The notes beneath the pieces were generated by a model. That model was not told the origin of the DNA, searched no databases, and saw only the letters and a program-made list of their open reading frames with translations. Shown here in pieces: positions 38,421 through 52,688 of a stretch of 64,000 bases of DNA. Each line of letters begins with the position of its first letter. The first letter of the stretch is position 1. The stretch lies in the NCBI GenBank assembly GCA_963978545.1, contig OZ021725.1:88830305-88894304 (forward strand). The letters are read 5' to 3'. The translations under genes were made by a program, and so were the position numbers. The stretch comes from Linyphia triangularis. Lineage: Eukaryota; Arthropoda; Arachnida; Araneae; Linyphiidae.

Positions 38421-40183
38421 AATTTAAATAAGTTTTTACTACTGAGTTCGTTCTTAGATGAATTACTTTTTTGGGAGAAGAATCCTCATGTTTCCTCAAC
38501 CTGCCTAAATTGGCATTTTCTATTTTCTATAGTGCTGCCATCTATTTTACACTATCGCAACTTTCCAAATTTTCCTTACTTCTTCCTCGATTTGTAAACA
38601 TATAACACAATGTGCAATTGTAAATAATCGATTCGAGAGAATCAGAGGTCTTGGCCTTTAAATTGGTACATCTTTCACATTTTAATGGCTAAGAGCTTTA
38701 AAATAGTGAATGTATACAATTTTATTTATTTATTTTATTTCGAAGTATGAGAAGAAAAAAAGTAATCTTCAAAAATAGAAAATACTGTTTAAAAATAATG
38801 TACACGATTTGCTTACTTTAGATTGGGAATAAAACAATATCGGTCAACTTCTGCTATGCATTACGTCTTTGAATAAGTAAAAAAACGGCTGTTCTGATGA
38901 GAAAATTTAATTTTTAATAATAATTTAATTGTTTTACAACGCTGAAATATGCAAAACATTGAGGAAAAGTTCAAAATTAACGTGTCACAAGACTAATCAA
39001 CTTTCATTTACTGGCATATAAAAAATATTTTGTCAATAAAATATTTGTTGGCAATTTTTATTGACACATTTTTGTTCACTTCCCTAGAATTATATTGGTA
39101 ATCACTTTGAATGATATTAAAAAAATATACTCAATAACATGCGATATGACAGTATTATGAAATGAAATGGTTTTCTATTTTTTGTTTTTTTAGTTTTTTA
39201 TAATTCTTTCAACGTCAATAGCACTGGGTTTTTTTTAAATAAATATTCCCTGTTAATACTGTCAGTTCAGTATGAAAAAAGATCAGAAAAAATCGGACAT
39301 ATAATTCGTAGTTTGTCATTGCTTTCTTTTTAACAGTGTTTACATAAGCTGCTTGAAAGAAAAGCTATAAAAAGTATTAGATTCCCAATAAATCACATTA
39401 CCACCCGTCCTTTCTTCCCTTCACTTCATTTTACTCTTTTTCTATTTTCCCTTTTTTTTTCTTCCCTCTTTCTTTTCTTCCAGGTACTTTTTCTTCAATT
39501 GTGCCGTCCATTTTTCCATGGTTTTATTTCCTTTCTTATCAAGATCGCAAAAGAAGAGAGTATTTTTTATGACCTATAAACGTCCTGGGGTTTTAAACTG
39601 TGAGATCTTTTATATGAGGGATAGGGGAAGGGATTTTTTTTTTTTTTTTTTAATTTTTTTTTTATTCTAATACCATTGGCGATGCAATTGGCTTCCTTTA
39701 GGTGCAAAGGGGGGGATGGAAATTAAACGAGTTCGTTCCACTGTGAAATGTTCTAGTTTTCCAATTAAACTTTATTAGTTGAAACTCCGATGCACAGGGA
39801 AATGAATAGGGGGGAAATCAATGGACTCTTATGGTTCTAATGCGGTTTCGGAAAATTATTTGAAATGGATAAAATGGTATGTGGGCCCCGCTATCTGTTC
39901 TTCATTAGAATCGAAGACCATTTTTAAGATTAGTTCAATTAGGCTGAACTAAGACAGTAAATTTTATTCGATGGAATTCAGATTAGAAGAAAATACTTTT
40001 TAGTAAAATAAATTGAATTAAGTAAAAATTGGGAAGCATACGGTTTCCGCCTGACTTATTGATAAGTATTATAGTCAGCACATTTCTTTTCTGTGCGTGT
40101 GTTTATTACTTCATACTTCTTTATCTTAAAGAAAGCCCAATTGGTGAGTTTAAATTATTCTTATTTAAGTAATGATTATTATA

Positions 40184-40588
40184 GAAGGAATATCCCCAAT
40201 CTAATATTTTCTTTGTCAAGTCAATGACTTCAAAAGAATATATTTTCTAATAATTTTCGTTGATTTTGTACTTTTAAGCTTGACTCACAATCGCACCTTT
40301 TTTATTTTGATACTATAAATACTTTTTACCAGTAAATTTTGAAAAAAAAAGTCTGCTCACACATTTGAAATTTCTAAAACTAACAGGAAGAATATCCTCA
40401 ATCGAATATTTTCTTCGTCAAATCATCGACATCAAAAGGATATATTTTCCAATAATTTTTGTTTGTTTTGTGCTCTTAAATCTTAACCCATAGCTACATC
40501 TTTTTATTTTAATATTATAAATACTTTTCACAAAATCCAAAAAATTTTGATAAAAAGCCTGCTCCCACGCATGAAATTTTCAAACGAA
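40184..40588 (+). repeat. Tandem duplication of a ~202-bp unit
   Basis: The units begin GGAATATCCCCAATC (40187) and AGAATATCCTCAATC (40389). They share TATATTTTC.AATAATTTT, TATAAATACTTTT and a CTGCTC.CAC end. Copies are clearly diverged. Confidence 0.85.
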
Positions 40589-42317
40589 CAACTTTTAAAA
40601 CTAACTTATTTTACACATAATGTTCTTATAAATAAGTCTCTAACTGTCACCCTTGTCCCAACTGATAAATGTGGTTGATTCCTTTTCAGAAGGCTTATAT
40701 CACTTATATATGCCACTTTCTTGTGGTCGATTACAAAACTGAAAGACTCCAAAAAATAGTTTTTCTGATCAAATCCCAACTAAGTTTGTGGGAGTGAAAT
40801 TAATTTGACATTCATCAAACCACCATTTACTTGGACTTCTAAGCACAAAAACTTCTTCTACATTCCTTAATTAAGACCATTCTAGAAATAAAAGCCGATT
40901 CCTAATCAATACATCAATGTCATCACTCAACTGGGCTTGATAAAGCGAAGTAAGCTTCCAACTCTATTGACAAACGGATAACCTCTTTTAGCTTCGGCGT
41001 TCAAAAAGAAGGGATTTGGTGACACTGACGTTTGAAAAAGAAAGATTCTTGCCGCACTCTCTTTTTACCCAATTAATCTGACAATGCAACTCATTAAGTA
41101 TGCAAACAGAATCTCTTTCATTGATTACTCCTGCTATTTAACCAATTTTTTAGAGCCTTGCTTTTAGCGACTTCGACAGAATCTTAAAAGTTCATGGAAG
41201 AAATAAAATCATTGGAATGGAATGAAAGTCGTTCCCATAACATCCTCTGGTGAGGGAACATTCCGCACTGGTACCATCCGATTGTCGTCTCACAAAAGCT
41301 AAATAGTAAAAAAAAAAATTAAAAGGTGTTTTTGGACGTGTTGATTTATTTGGATTAAGAGGACTCAATGGGTTTGGAGAATCAACAAAGTATTCGAAAA
41401 TCGCACTGAAGACTTTTTTTAGTATGCATCAGTGATTTCAAATTCTTTTCTTATAATTCTAACTCGCATGATGAATTATTAACCAAATACCTGCTTATTA
41501 ATACTTTAAAAGCGTAATTTTTCAAAAGTTTATATTCTTTTAAATCTTATTCATTTACTTTTACCTACCGTCAGGCGCAATATATTGATTAAAGAGTTCG
41601 GGTGCTATTTTCTTGATGATTCACTCTAATAAACATTATAAGCATATAATTATAAGCATTTATACAACTGCCAAGCTATGAACGTGATATTAAGGAGTGC
41701 CAAAAAAAAGGAAAAAATACAGACGTAAGTATTTAAAATTCTACCTTTTGTCGTTCAATTTTATTTTTATTTTTTATTTATTTTTTTTTTTATTTTTAAA
41801 ATCGGAGTGAACTTCTATTTGAAGTTATAATATCGTTATGGTCATCATTGTATAAAAAAAATACTTTATGGAGTATATTCCATTAAACTGAACTTGGTGA
41901 GAAAAATTCCAGTTTTTGAAATTTGTTAATAGTGTTTTCTTTAACTTTCAATAATTTTAACTTTAAGAATAGTGTAAGGAACCAATCCTATAGTTTTCTT
42001 GATCGACCACCAACAAAATGGTTGATTGTTTTGATATGTATGATTCTTTGGGATCATACGTATTAAACCGTCGACCTTCTTATCGTAACAAAAAGTTTGC
42101 CAAACATAGTCGACCGAACTTAGTAACCAAAATATTGTCACAATCTTTAAAATAAATCTACTAGTATATTTTAAATTCTATTTCAATTTAATAAAATTAC
42201 TAATTCAATAAACAAAAATAATGTTTTCGTTCGCTTTATTCTTGATCTTTATATAAAATCTATTAGGAATGACGTCATGGGCAAGTACTCAATAAGTTTA
42301 AAAAATGCTATTTCCCT

Positions 42318-42332
42318 CCCCCCCCCCCCCCC
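42318..42332 (+). repeat. C15 run
   Basis: This is the longest C run. Others are at 11204, 16125, 27102, 36516 and 45662; G runs are at 2214-2227 and 50764-50775. Long C/G homopolymers are surprising in DNA this AT-rich. Confidence 0.95.
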
Positions 42333-42734
42333 GAGCATATACTAAATCATTATGGAATTATTAAAGTAGTATTATAATACTATTGTACATAGATATTAAA
42401 GGTATCCCACAATATTATTGGTTTATGTTAGTGATATATTTCCTTAATAATATTTAGGTTTAGAATGTTAGATTTTTAAAATACCGTACTTGTGCAAATA
42501 ATCCAAAAAATACATAATTTAAAAAGACGATAACTAAACCAAAAAAAAAATTAAGATTTGTTTATATGTACTCACATAAACCAATATATTTCCAAACTCA
42601 AAAACAGTTTTTGTTTGATACGTGCCCATGAAAATAGAAGGAATACTCTGTTAGGCCGTTCTCTAAATTCTGTTTTACCACCTAGAGATCAGAGTAGAAT
42701 CAAATATCCTACTGAAACAACAATAAAAAGGTTG

Positions 42735-42930
42735 AAGGGTAAAAGAGAGCAATCTTAGGTATTTTGCTTTTGGAGGTAAAAAGGAAGAAATAGGAGAAAT
42801 TTTACCAAAATTGCTGAGGCGTGTAGATGAAACGATTTGAAAAAAAATCAGGGTAATCTTAGGTGTTTACCCTCTTTTAGTTCTATAGTTTACGACTTAG
42901 AAACAGCAGCCAACAAAACAACTATAGTTG
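42735..42930 (+). repeat. Diverged repeat, copy 1 (pair with 45.5 kb)
   Basis: The stretch shares GTTGCTGAGGCGTRTAGA-like text (TTGCTGAGGCGTGTAGA at 42811-42827) and TTTACGACTT with 45465-45650 in the same order, with many differences. No frame is conserved. It may be an old transposon fragment or a conserved non-coding element. Confidence 0.55.
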
Positions 42931-43223
42931 TTGCAAGTTTGATGCTAGGTTTATTTTATATCCGTTTTATGCTTTTTCTTCAAACTTTATAAGTGTATTT
43001 TAATGATATTTGAATCAAAAAAGGAAGATAAAAAGTAACTGTGTTTTGGGAAAATTAAAAATAGATATTTTTATGTTTGAACAAGTCTTAATTTTATATT
43101 TCATATAAAATACAATACAGTACAGTAATCTTTACGACTGAGTACGAAGATTGCAAACATTATGCTGACCTAACTTACTAGAGAACCTTGTTTTGATCCC
43201 CCATATGGAAGTTGTCCTTTATT

Positions 43224-43263
<40 letters not shown>

Positions 43264-45464
43264 GACACGCTGGTGATTGCTGCAGATATTCTAGTTCGGC
43301 GTTCAATTTCCTTGTGATAATTTTTTATTTTTCCCATTTCGAACACAACTTATGTTTCTAAAAAAAAAAAAAAAAAAAAAAAATTAATTATTTAACACTA
43401 CAGCGAAGTTTATTACAAAAAATCAAGTAATGTAATTACCAGGAAGCTTCGCAGTCGCTCATTGTAATTTGTATGTATACTTACATTTTTTTTCGGAAAT
43501 ACATTACTAAATAGTATGAACAAAAATTTAACTTAACAAAATGTACCTCTGTCAAGTAAGTTGTTTTCCATTATTCCAATCGAATAAAAAATTATTATAT
43601 TTACAGAATAATTAATTTAATTTGTAGAACATAATATCAGAGCTAGATAATTACTATTCTATAAACTTAATGTCTTATATTTTAATCATTTTTGAAAAGA
43701 AAAAAAACTCATAATTAGCACGGAAGTCAATTTCTTCTTACAAAACAACTTGCATGAAATCAATTAAATATTATAAATATTTATAAAACCAGCGTCGACA
43801 ACAAATTTCAAATAATGACGGAGAGGATTTTAATAGATCACTTTAAATTACATGATTCCCTAGTGAAATAAAATTTCAATAAAAAGTGTATCGATGTAGC
43901 TTGCCTTTAATAAACTAATCTTCTTAATGTATTCATTTTAACATTACACTAAAAAAATAATTCCTAATTAAAGGGAAAAATTCAGCGCTTATAATTTTAG
44001 CAAATTAAAAAAGTTGCAACTTTCCTTTTACTCAACTTTCAAAGCATGTTCATCGTATCAAAAGTTTTCAGTGAATTTAACATAAAAGCTGTCTCTAGTG
44101 CATTGCTTTAATTTTTAGGTACTTACTAAGTTGTTTTACAAGAGAAAAAATGAGTGTTCGGCTTATGTACATTCCTAGAAAATCATGTTTTTATAGATAA
44201 AACATACCTATTCAAAGAAAAATTTTGATACACAGAGTATTTCTTTAAAATAGAGTCTGTAAATAATAAAATAATGAAATTATATTTAAAGCCAAACGCA
44301 TTTCACGTGATCAAAAGATTTCTGTAAAAGTTTAATCTTCAAAATTTTGGAAAAATTATTTATTTTAAAGAAATATTGTTTATTGAGATAAAAAAAAAAC
44401 TGTTAGCTATTTCTAAGTAGCTAAATGCTCGTTAATGTTTGAGTAAACAGCTTAATTTTTTTAGTTGATTGAAAGAATGTTTATAAACATTTTCTAGTTA
44501 TGAAGAAAAAATTTAGTTTTCCTCAGAATATGATTACAATTTGTGGATTTTCACTAAACATTAGAGACTTTAGTTAAAAATAAAAAATCTCATTTAATAT
44601 ATAGTTATTTTGTAAATAAATTTTAAAGTTACCCAAAAGAGTCCGATAAAAGTTAAATTTTTAACAATTGTATGCACATTTTTAATTTTGGACATTTTAT
44701 TGAATTGAAATTTATCCTACTTGGTTACATAGATTTTATGGAAGTGTAATGAGTATTTCCAATTACTATTTAAGAGCATAGATACATTTTTATCTAAAAT
44801 AATGCAAAAATTGTATTTCATTCTTATTTTTTTCCATGTAAAATTTTAAACAACTTTTTTGCAGAGCAATAAAATCCGATTTAGATCAAAACAAATATAT
44901 TCCAATAGCAACCTTTTTATACGAGAAAAATATTAACAAAATATGATTTTTAATGCATTTGTACAATTTGAAAAGCTTTTTAGAAATGTAATATTTAACC
45001 GTTTTATTATAATATATAAATAACTTTATAAAAATATTAAATGAAATAATTACGATTTCCTTAAACCGTTGAGATTTATCAGTTGAAAAAAAAAATTGTT
45101 TTATGGTCAAATAATAAAATCTTCAATGTGAGCATATTTGTTCACTTGAATTCGCTTCTTGTTTATGTTCTTAAACTTAATTGAAACTAAAGATTTTACT
45201 ACGCTCAAAAATCCCATTTTATTAGTGTTTACTCCAGAATATTTACTATCTTGCCCTAAATAGTCTCGAAGCTAAGAAGGAAAATAAAACTATTGAAACT
45301 AAAAGTTCTATATCCTTAAATTATCGCACATAATTGAAATTTAATCTCGCATATTTACTACCGTTCTTTCGCTTTTACCAAACTCTCTAATAAGGTTCCG
45401 AAAGTTTATTAGAAACGAATAACTTTTTACTACATTTAAAAAGACTGGAGAATTATATATTTTT

Positions 45465-45650
45465 TTATCATCCGTCGGGATAAAAGGTAAGAAAATAAAG
45501 ATAAAAACAAAATGGCGAAATTCACCTCGGTGATAAATTGGGCCAAAAGTTGCTGAGGCGTATAGAAGTCTTGCCTCTAAAAGGTAACCGGGCCTTTAGC
45601 TTCACTTTCTCTCCGAACTTTACGACTTTCGAGGTTCTGAAACACTAGAA
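45465..45650 (+). repeat. Diverged repeat, copy 2 (pair with 42.8 kb)
   Basis: The related blocks are GTTGCTGAGGCGTATAGAAG near 45550 and TTTACGACTT near 45619. This copy is more GC-rich than copy 1. It is followed directly by a C14 run at 45662-45675. Confidence 0.55.
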
Positions 45651-45675
45651 ACAAAGTAAAGCCCCCCCCCCCCCT

Positions 45676-47833
45676 AAAAAAAAGAAGAAAATAAAGGACA
45701 ACATTTCGAAGACTTCACCAAGCAAGCCGACCGTATAGGCACAAAGTTCCCTTTTCTGGAGAATATATGATTTTCTTTCCAACCATAAATAAAAAAGACT
45801 TTTCCAAAGTTCCGTAGATTTTGCATGATACAGAACTTGGGTCATTTAAATCCCTTCTTATACTACTTTAGTTTAATCAGGTAACAGAAGGTATATGGTT
45901 TTCTAGAACAAAGTCTGGAAGAGAATCCGATTTTCTTTTATGGCTACTTGGACTCAAGATTGTTTAAGTCACAATCGCATATAAAAGTCTAGCAAAAGCT
46001 TCTAGGCTCAACAGTTGATTTGATTTTTCTCTTACTTTGAGATTATGCGTTTCGGAGAGGGGCGCAAATTCCAAAATGAAATTCTGCGCGTGTCAGCAAG
46101 TGAAGAGTGTTTATGATATTTCATTCTAGAAGTCGAGTCGTTATTTAAAAGCCAAGGTAAAGTGTTCTTGAAGTAAAACAATGTTAAGATTTATGAAGAT
46201 ATTCAATTTTAAAACCGTTTCTGACATGTTAAAGCGGAAACTTGTTTCTGTCTATTGTAGAGTTTAAATTAAAAAAATTCTGGAATGAAATGATGTTGTA
46301 CTATTTTGAGGAATATGATTTTTGACTACGAATCATTGTGTTAGTTCAAGAAGAATATTTATATTTAAAAAGTATTCAACTCAATTGAATTTATAACTTT
46401 AGTATTTGATTTGTAACAGAACTCATAGTATCTGTAAGGTTTTTTTTTATTTTATATTACAAATGTCCTTTTTCAATACTAAACTAAAACAATGTTTGCT
46501 ATGGGGATTTATGCTTATTGTATTCCATTTGTTATTTTTTATAAACTCTTGCAAAAAATTAAAATAAACAATTATTTTAATACAATAAGCTGAAATTAGT
46601 GTATTTTATATGTTTTTAAGAAATAATATCGGCTTATTCCTACAACAAATACCTAATGTTTCTTTCTTGAGTTACAATATCTGCGGTCGTATTAGTTTTG
46701 AAACAAATGAAATTTTTATTAAACAAAACAAACATATTTAAAAGTGATTTATAAAATTTTAAGGTACAAATTGATAATTTTTATAGTATTTTGAACAGTA
46801 AACATTTAAATTCAGTTCATCAAAATAAAATTAATAACAAACAAAATACCAGTTATGTTACATAAAACTTTTAAATTAATCTTTTTTACTCTTTATTACA
46901 AGCGTCATGACTGGAAAAATGGCATATGTTCGACAATGCTTTGAAACGTATGCCATTAATTGTTATTGTAGCTAAACCATGAGGTATAAGGTTTACAGGG
47001 AAGCAGCTGACGATTCTTCTTAAAAAAAACTTTTTAGGAAGAAAATATCTAATTTTTTTTTTTTTTTTTTTTTTTTAAATGCTTTCCTTTTTTTTTATCG
47101 TATCTTAATAGTAAAAAAAATTGACCAAAAATAATAGATGCCCGATGTATTAGGCCTTATTTGTAAGTTTACATACTTATTTAAAATTATGTATGAATCA
47201 TATAAGTTTTGTTTACATTTCTTTTTTTTTAATTGCAATTATATGCTAAATTTTATTTGTTGGCTAATGACTTAATTGCACAAGCACATATGCTGAACGA
47301 TCTTAAAGCTGGAACAAACCATTTTTGTTTTAACCATAGCAAACAAAATAAGTACAGCGTGATTAATTTCGAAACATGAATACATTAGTCGTAATATTCT
47401 GCAATAGAAAGAAAAACTCTTATTCAGTCGTCAGATGCAGTATGCAAATTAAATGGCTTTACCCTTCCTACATGTCAAAGAGATTAAAAAAACATCTTAG
47501 GAAGAAATTTCTTTAGTTTGCGAACTACAGAACAAAAAAGCATTAAGTTAAAGAAGGGACTAAAAAAAATTAATATTTTTCCTCATAAGTATTCATATAT
47601 ATTTTTTCTTTGCCTTATCTTGACGCTTTTCTCATTTCCCGATTTTTTTAATGCATGAATTTGAATCGAAAAATATTTGTCGTGTAATTCAATCAAAAAC
47701 CCTTTTAATTTTTCCTCCCTCCTTTTAATTTTTAATTCCTCTAGATTTTTCCTAAGCACTCTTTCTACAAGATTAATTCAGAGCCAGCGCCATACTGAGT
47801 TTTTCACAAAGAAAAATCTCTTACCGCGGTCGC

Positions 47834-47873
<40 letters not shown>

Positions 47874-50209
47874 TTTATCCCTCTATGTCATCTTCTTAAT
47901 AAGTGCATTTCATTACGAATGCTGCTTATTTTCTTAACATTGGAATTCATTAAAGACCACGAGCTCTTCTAGATTTTGCATTTTATTTCGCGAGGGTGGA
48001 AAAAGTGGGAGGGAGGGGGCAACTAATTGCTTAATACCTTCAATGTAAACTCTGGAAATGGCTCTGCGACGTGTTTTTTTTTTTTTTTTTTTTTTCTATT
48101 ACTCTTTAAGTGGAAGCGGAAAGTTTTCTGATGAATTTGTGCGTCCTTTCCTGGGCACATAAATTGATTGTATTATGATTCGTCGTTAATTGAATTAATC
48201 ATCCTTTATTTCAATAATTGTTTATTAAATTTCTCCTCCGCTTTCTTGTATCTTAAGGGAAAAGGCATTAAATTTTTATATTTCCTCAGTGAACTTTTTA
48301 TTTCCTTTGATAAATTCAGTGTTGCGTGCTTGCAATATTCTGGGTGTTTTATCTAATTAAAAGAAATGTTACAAATGGCAAGACCACAATGGACTTAATG
48401 CTTTCAACACATTTACGTTATATCCTTCATCATATTCGCATCTATAAAATGCCCATTCTACGTAAAAGTAAACCGGGGAGGGGAGACGTTTATTATACGA
48501 TGGATATCTAATGCTATTTTAAAATTTTGTAAGCATTATGATGTTTTTTAAATAATGATATCTTTATGATATTTTTTAAATAATGATATCTTTATGATGT
48601 TTTTTAAATAATGATATCTTTATGATGTTTTTTAAATAATATAATCTTTTAATAAATTTCAGAATGGTTTTTTTTTTTTTTTTTTTTCCCAAAGAAAAGA
48701 AATAAGATGATTTTTCACAGCATAGTTTTAAACATAATCATAAAATGTAGCACTTAAACATTTATTGAGTGCAACTTTTGCAATAAAATACATTAGATGA
48801 AGCTGTGATTTCAGACTATTCACTATTCGTAATATTTTCGAGAACATTTTTAGTATAATAACAAGACCCAAACACAACTTAAAAAGAAAGTAAAATAATA
48901 TCATGAATACTTCTATGTTCTTTAAAAGCTATGTTTTATATTTTAAGCCGTAAAAAGTACTTATATCTCCCCTATGTTTTCTGTTTCATTATGCAATATA
49001 TTTATGAAATAGATGTATCAGTCAACAACACGAAAAATACTGGTTTTAATTGACTTGCCTTAAAATTTATTTTCTAATGCCCTACCCGCTTATGATTTAA
49101 ACGTATGGTGATTTTGTATGATGCCTCTTGGCATAGACGCCAAGTTGAAAATAATGTCAAAAGGCCATGTCGCCAAATCCAAAATGACGTGAAAACGCTG
49201 TATTCAAACAGTAACTAGGGTTGCCGGTAAACTAATTTGCCCATGGGTTACCACATTTAGCGCCATATCGCCATCTTTCAAAAAGTCGGCAAAGGGTAGT
49301 GTGCAGTAAATCTGAACCCCCTACCCTTTTCACAATAACTCCACTCAAGGAACTATATTCTAAAATTTTAGAAATGAAATTCTTTTTAAACGCAATATTT
49401 GGTCCTCTTTTACTTTCTAAATAAAACAATCTATGTCATTCAACTTAGGTTTATAAGTAATTTTTTTTTTTTTTTAAACATGTATCGAATAACAAAGATG
49501 TTTATGTCTTTCAAGTAAAATATACGAGGATATCTATAAAGAGTCTCAAATTTAAACTTCAACAAAAAAACATCACCTACTTATACTTTTCTTTTCTTAT
49601 GTTGAAGTAAAATACATGCCGAGGAAAATGAAAAGAAAAAATATCCCATTATGAATCTATTTTGATATCTCTTACAAATGAAATGGAATAATACAATCTT
49701 TATTTTGTTTTTCCTAGGATACCTGCATACTTTTTCAAACATGAGCTACATTTTTTTTTTTTTTTTTTTTAAAGAAATGATAGAATATTGTAGATGTGTA
49801 TAAACAATTTTCATCTATCTAAAGATTCATATAATATAATAAAAGAACGCATTCGAAATTCTTTTGCATCGTAAACATTTTTGTCGTTCAAGTTATCCTT
49901 TGCGAAATGTCTTTGCGTTTGACTTTGGAAATTTGTTTTAACTTTAATGTTTCCAATCGTTGGTATACGTCCTACATATTTATTTTTATGAATGAAATAC
50001 ATGCTTATTGTTATAAAAAGAAATATCAAAGTATTGGAAATCGGGCTTTGTTGAAAAACTCTCAACTTTTAGATTTGAACTATCAATCACTATATCTCCT
50101 AGTTCTATATTTCATAAAAACGCTTTTCATATTACAATAATATTGATTTTGTTGTAAGTTATTGATGGTGAGGTGGCTTGATTACAAATAATTGAATTGC
50201 ACGGCCTAT
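45676..50209. other. Non-coding, rich in T runs
   Basis: Five T runs of 20 or more fall between 47053 and 49770, the densest cluster in the window. 49100-49330 is slightly GC-richer and carries GTCGCCAA-type motifs. No exon is supported. Confidence 0.55.
48537..48650 (+). repeat. 28-bp minisatellite, ~4 copies
   Basis: The unit begins TTATGATGTTTTTTAAATAA and ends TGATATCT. The last copy is degenerate (AATATAATC). Confidence 0.92.
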
Positions 50210-50213
50210 TTAT

Positions 50214-50915
50214 CACTAGAAAGACGGGAGGTTAGTATATACCTATATTGCCTGAAAGCAGTCAAAATGACTGCATTGTGAAAAAATAACTAATGCGCAA
50301 AGAAATTTGTTTAACAGTAATTTTTAATATATTTTATATCACTTACAGTCATATAACAAGTTACTAATAAGTATTAACAATAAAAAAAATGTATTTCAGT
50401 TCGAAAGAAAATAATTTATACATTATCTGGACATTTTAGCCGTATCGATTACAGTATGAGATCATACACTCAGTGATCCTCCTTCCCATCTGAATTACGT
50501 TACAGCGCGTTCAAAGGGAACAAAGCGCGTGGCCAGGCCTGGTATAAAGATTCGAATAACAAGTACGAATAACAATAACAATAACTTTAGTTATTGAACA
50601 ACTGCAACTTATCAAGTATATGTCGAAATCGACAATTTATCATGAACTTGTATGTTATCATGTTATTCCAATCCAGAGCCGAACTGGTCTTTTCCAAGCA
50701 GTCAAATTGACTGCTTTTCGGCAATATAGGTATAACACACATATATATACTGGAAGTGAAGTAGGGGGGGGGGGGCAGCAACAATGATTAATTAACCCAT
50801 TTATATGTTGTAGAAAAAGTCACAAAATTATAAGAAGCTGTGTCGTTATTTAAATAATTATTTTTTTAATTGAAATTCAAAAGCAGTCAAAATGACTTGC
50901 TTAGGCAATCTAGTG
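50214..50915. mobile_element. piggyBac-like non-autonomous element 1
   Basis: The left end is CACTAGAAAGACG, close to the piggyBac terminus CCCTAGAAAGATA; the right end is its inverted start, CTAGTG, sharing 7 bp (CACTAGA). The flanks are TTAT (50210-50213) and TTAA (50916-50919), consistent with the TTAA target of this superfamily with one change. Three palindromic motifs built on GCAGTCA...TGACTGC lie at 50258-50274, 50696-50716 and 50881-50902. The stretch around the first (ACCTATATTGCC...) recurs inverted beside the second. The 702 bp contain no transposase frame. Confidence 0.72.
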
Positions 50916-51192
50916 TTAAATAAAAAAAATTTGTAGCATAAACCATTTATGGGTGAAATAATTGGGTATAAACCTTTTTGAAATATCTATTGTTATGAAT
51001 TTCTGTATATTGGTAAATATTTTGCAACATTAATTATGTAAAAAGATAAATTTCTGTACATTTCGCATAAGGCAGTGCAAGGGATTGCTTTCCTGCAATG
51101 TGTGTCTTAATGCTTGATAACGAGTTTTACAGAGATAAAGCTGGGAAGCGAGTTTTACAAGGAGCAGGGCATTTAACATTATAGTAATGGCA

Positions 51193-51278
51193 ATCTCGCC
51201 AAATTGGCGAGATAGAGCCAATTTGGAGATGGTTTTGGCGACTAATTTTTGTTTCCAAACTTGGCGACCAATTGGCGA
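51193..51278. repeat. Palindrome and cluster of TTGGCGA motifs
   Basis: A perfect palindrome (ATCTCGCCAA, one base, TTGGCGAGAT) lies at 51193-51213. TTGGCGA occurs at 51204, 51235, 51261 and 51272, and its complement TCGCCAA at 51196: five copies in about 85 bp of otherwise AT-rich DNA. Confidence 0.85.
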
Positions 51279-51572
51279 CATTTTCGGTCCCCATGTACAT
51301 GTATAGGACTTTTCGACTACGATCTGGAAAGTTCTCCAAATATCTACCTCTAAAAGTTTCAAGAAGGGATTTTAGCAGTTGTGTTGTCAAGTTTTTAACT
51401 GCTGTTTTGTGCTCTAATGTTGTGAAAAGAGCTGTATTGAGTCTACTAGAACGAGAAGTTCTGAAGTTGTAAGAGAATCTGCGAAGAGTTATATCGGAAT
51501 AAATTTCTGCAAGTTTTGATCTGCTATGGCTTTAAATCTTTCGAACCCATCCACGCAACAATATTTATTTTA

Positions 51573-51731
51573 CGTTAACGTGATATATTTATTTTACTTT
51601 AACGTAATATATTTATATTACGTTAATATATTTATTTATATTTATACGTTAATATATTTATTTATATTTATACGTTAATATATTTATTTATATTTATACG
51701 TTAATATATTTATTTATATTTATACGTTAAT
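51573..51731 (+). repeat. 26-bp AT minisatellite, 4 exact copies plus degenerate start
   Basis: Units begin ACGTTAATATATTTATTT at 51620, 51646, 51672 and 51698, with a partial one at 51724. Upstream TTAACGTGATATATTTA and TTAACGTAATATATTTA are older relatives. Confidence 0.93.
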
Positions 51732-52688
51732 GCAACGGTTGAAATATGTATTTATTTTATTCGTTACATAACAGATAAAAAATTTTTAATTAAATTTAAT
51801 ATTTTCTTTAAATATTGCAACTCAATCGATATATATTTCCTTTCTACAAAATGTATTTTGTTCTACTTTTACATTAATAACTTTCAAAAATACCCTAATA
51901 ATTCCTTATATGAAAATAAGAAACGAGTTTGCAAGATTCAAACTTAAGTTAACAATGTTTTGTTGAACTCTCATTAATGACATTTTGTCCTTTTCTTGTT
52001 TACTCGTTTCCAAAATATGAATATTTCATGACGAAATCTCTCTAGATTTGACGCGCATTCACATTTTTTCTCTCTCTCTCTTTCCGCTATCGAAATTTCT
52101 CACTGCACAATAATAGTTGCAAAAAGTTCAGTTTTCAAAGAAAATTTGAATATTTCGAAGAATGCACTGATTACGGAGCCTCAATTTTCAAACTCATACT
52201 TGACAGTAATAGATTTGAAAAAAGAGTTAGCCACCTAATCCGATTCTTTTGATTTTGTCTCGCTCAGTCTCAGCGTGATAAAGCGACTCTATTTTAATAA
52301 ATTATGCTAATATTCTGAAGTTTTCAAAAATGTCTAATATCTAAGACATTTCTTATCTGAAGTTTAGTGAAGAATTATATTTTATTGAAATACTTTTGTA
52401 TTTCTCGATATATTCCTTTCATGGCGAATACATTATTTTCATGACAAATTATTCTCTCTGGCGACACGTCCGTGTTTCATGTATAGACCTAGTTAAAATA
52501 ATTATTTTTTCCAACAATAAATATTATATTATCTAGTAGATACCTTGCAATTTAGCAATTAAAATTATTTTACATGAAAAATAAAGCGCAATTTTCTGTG
52601 CATCTTCCTCAGAGAATTGCTCATTTCTTCATGCAAATCTGAAATTTGCTTAAATATAATTTATATAAAATATTATATCCTTTCTTAA

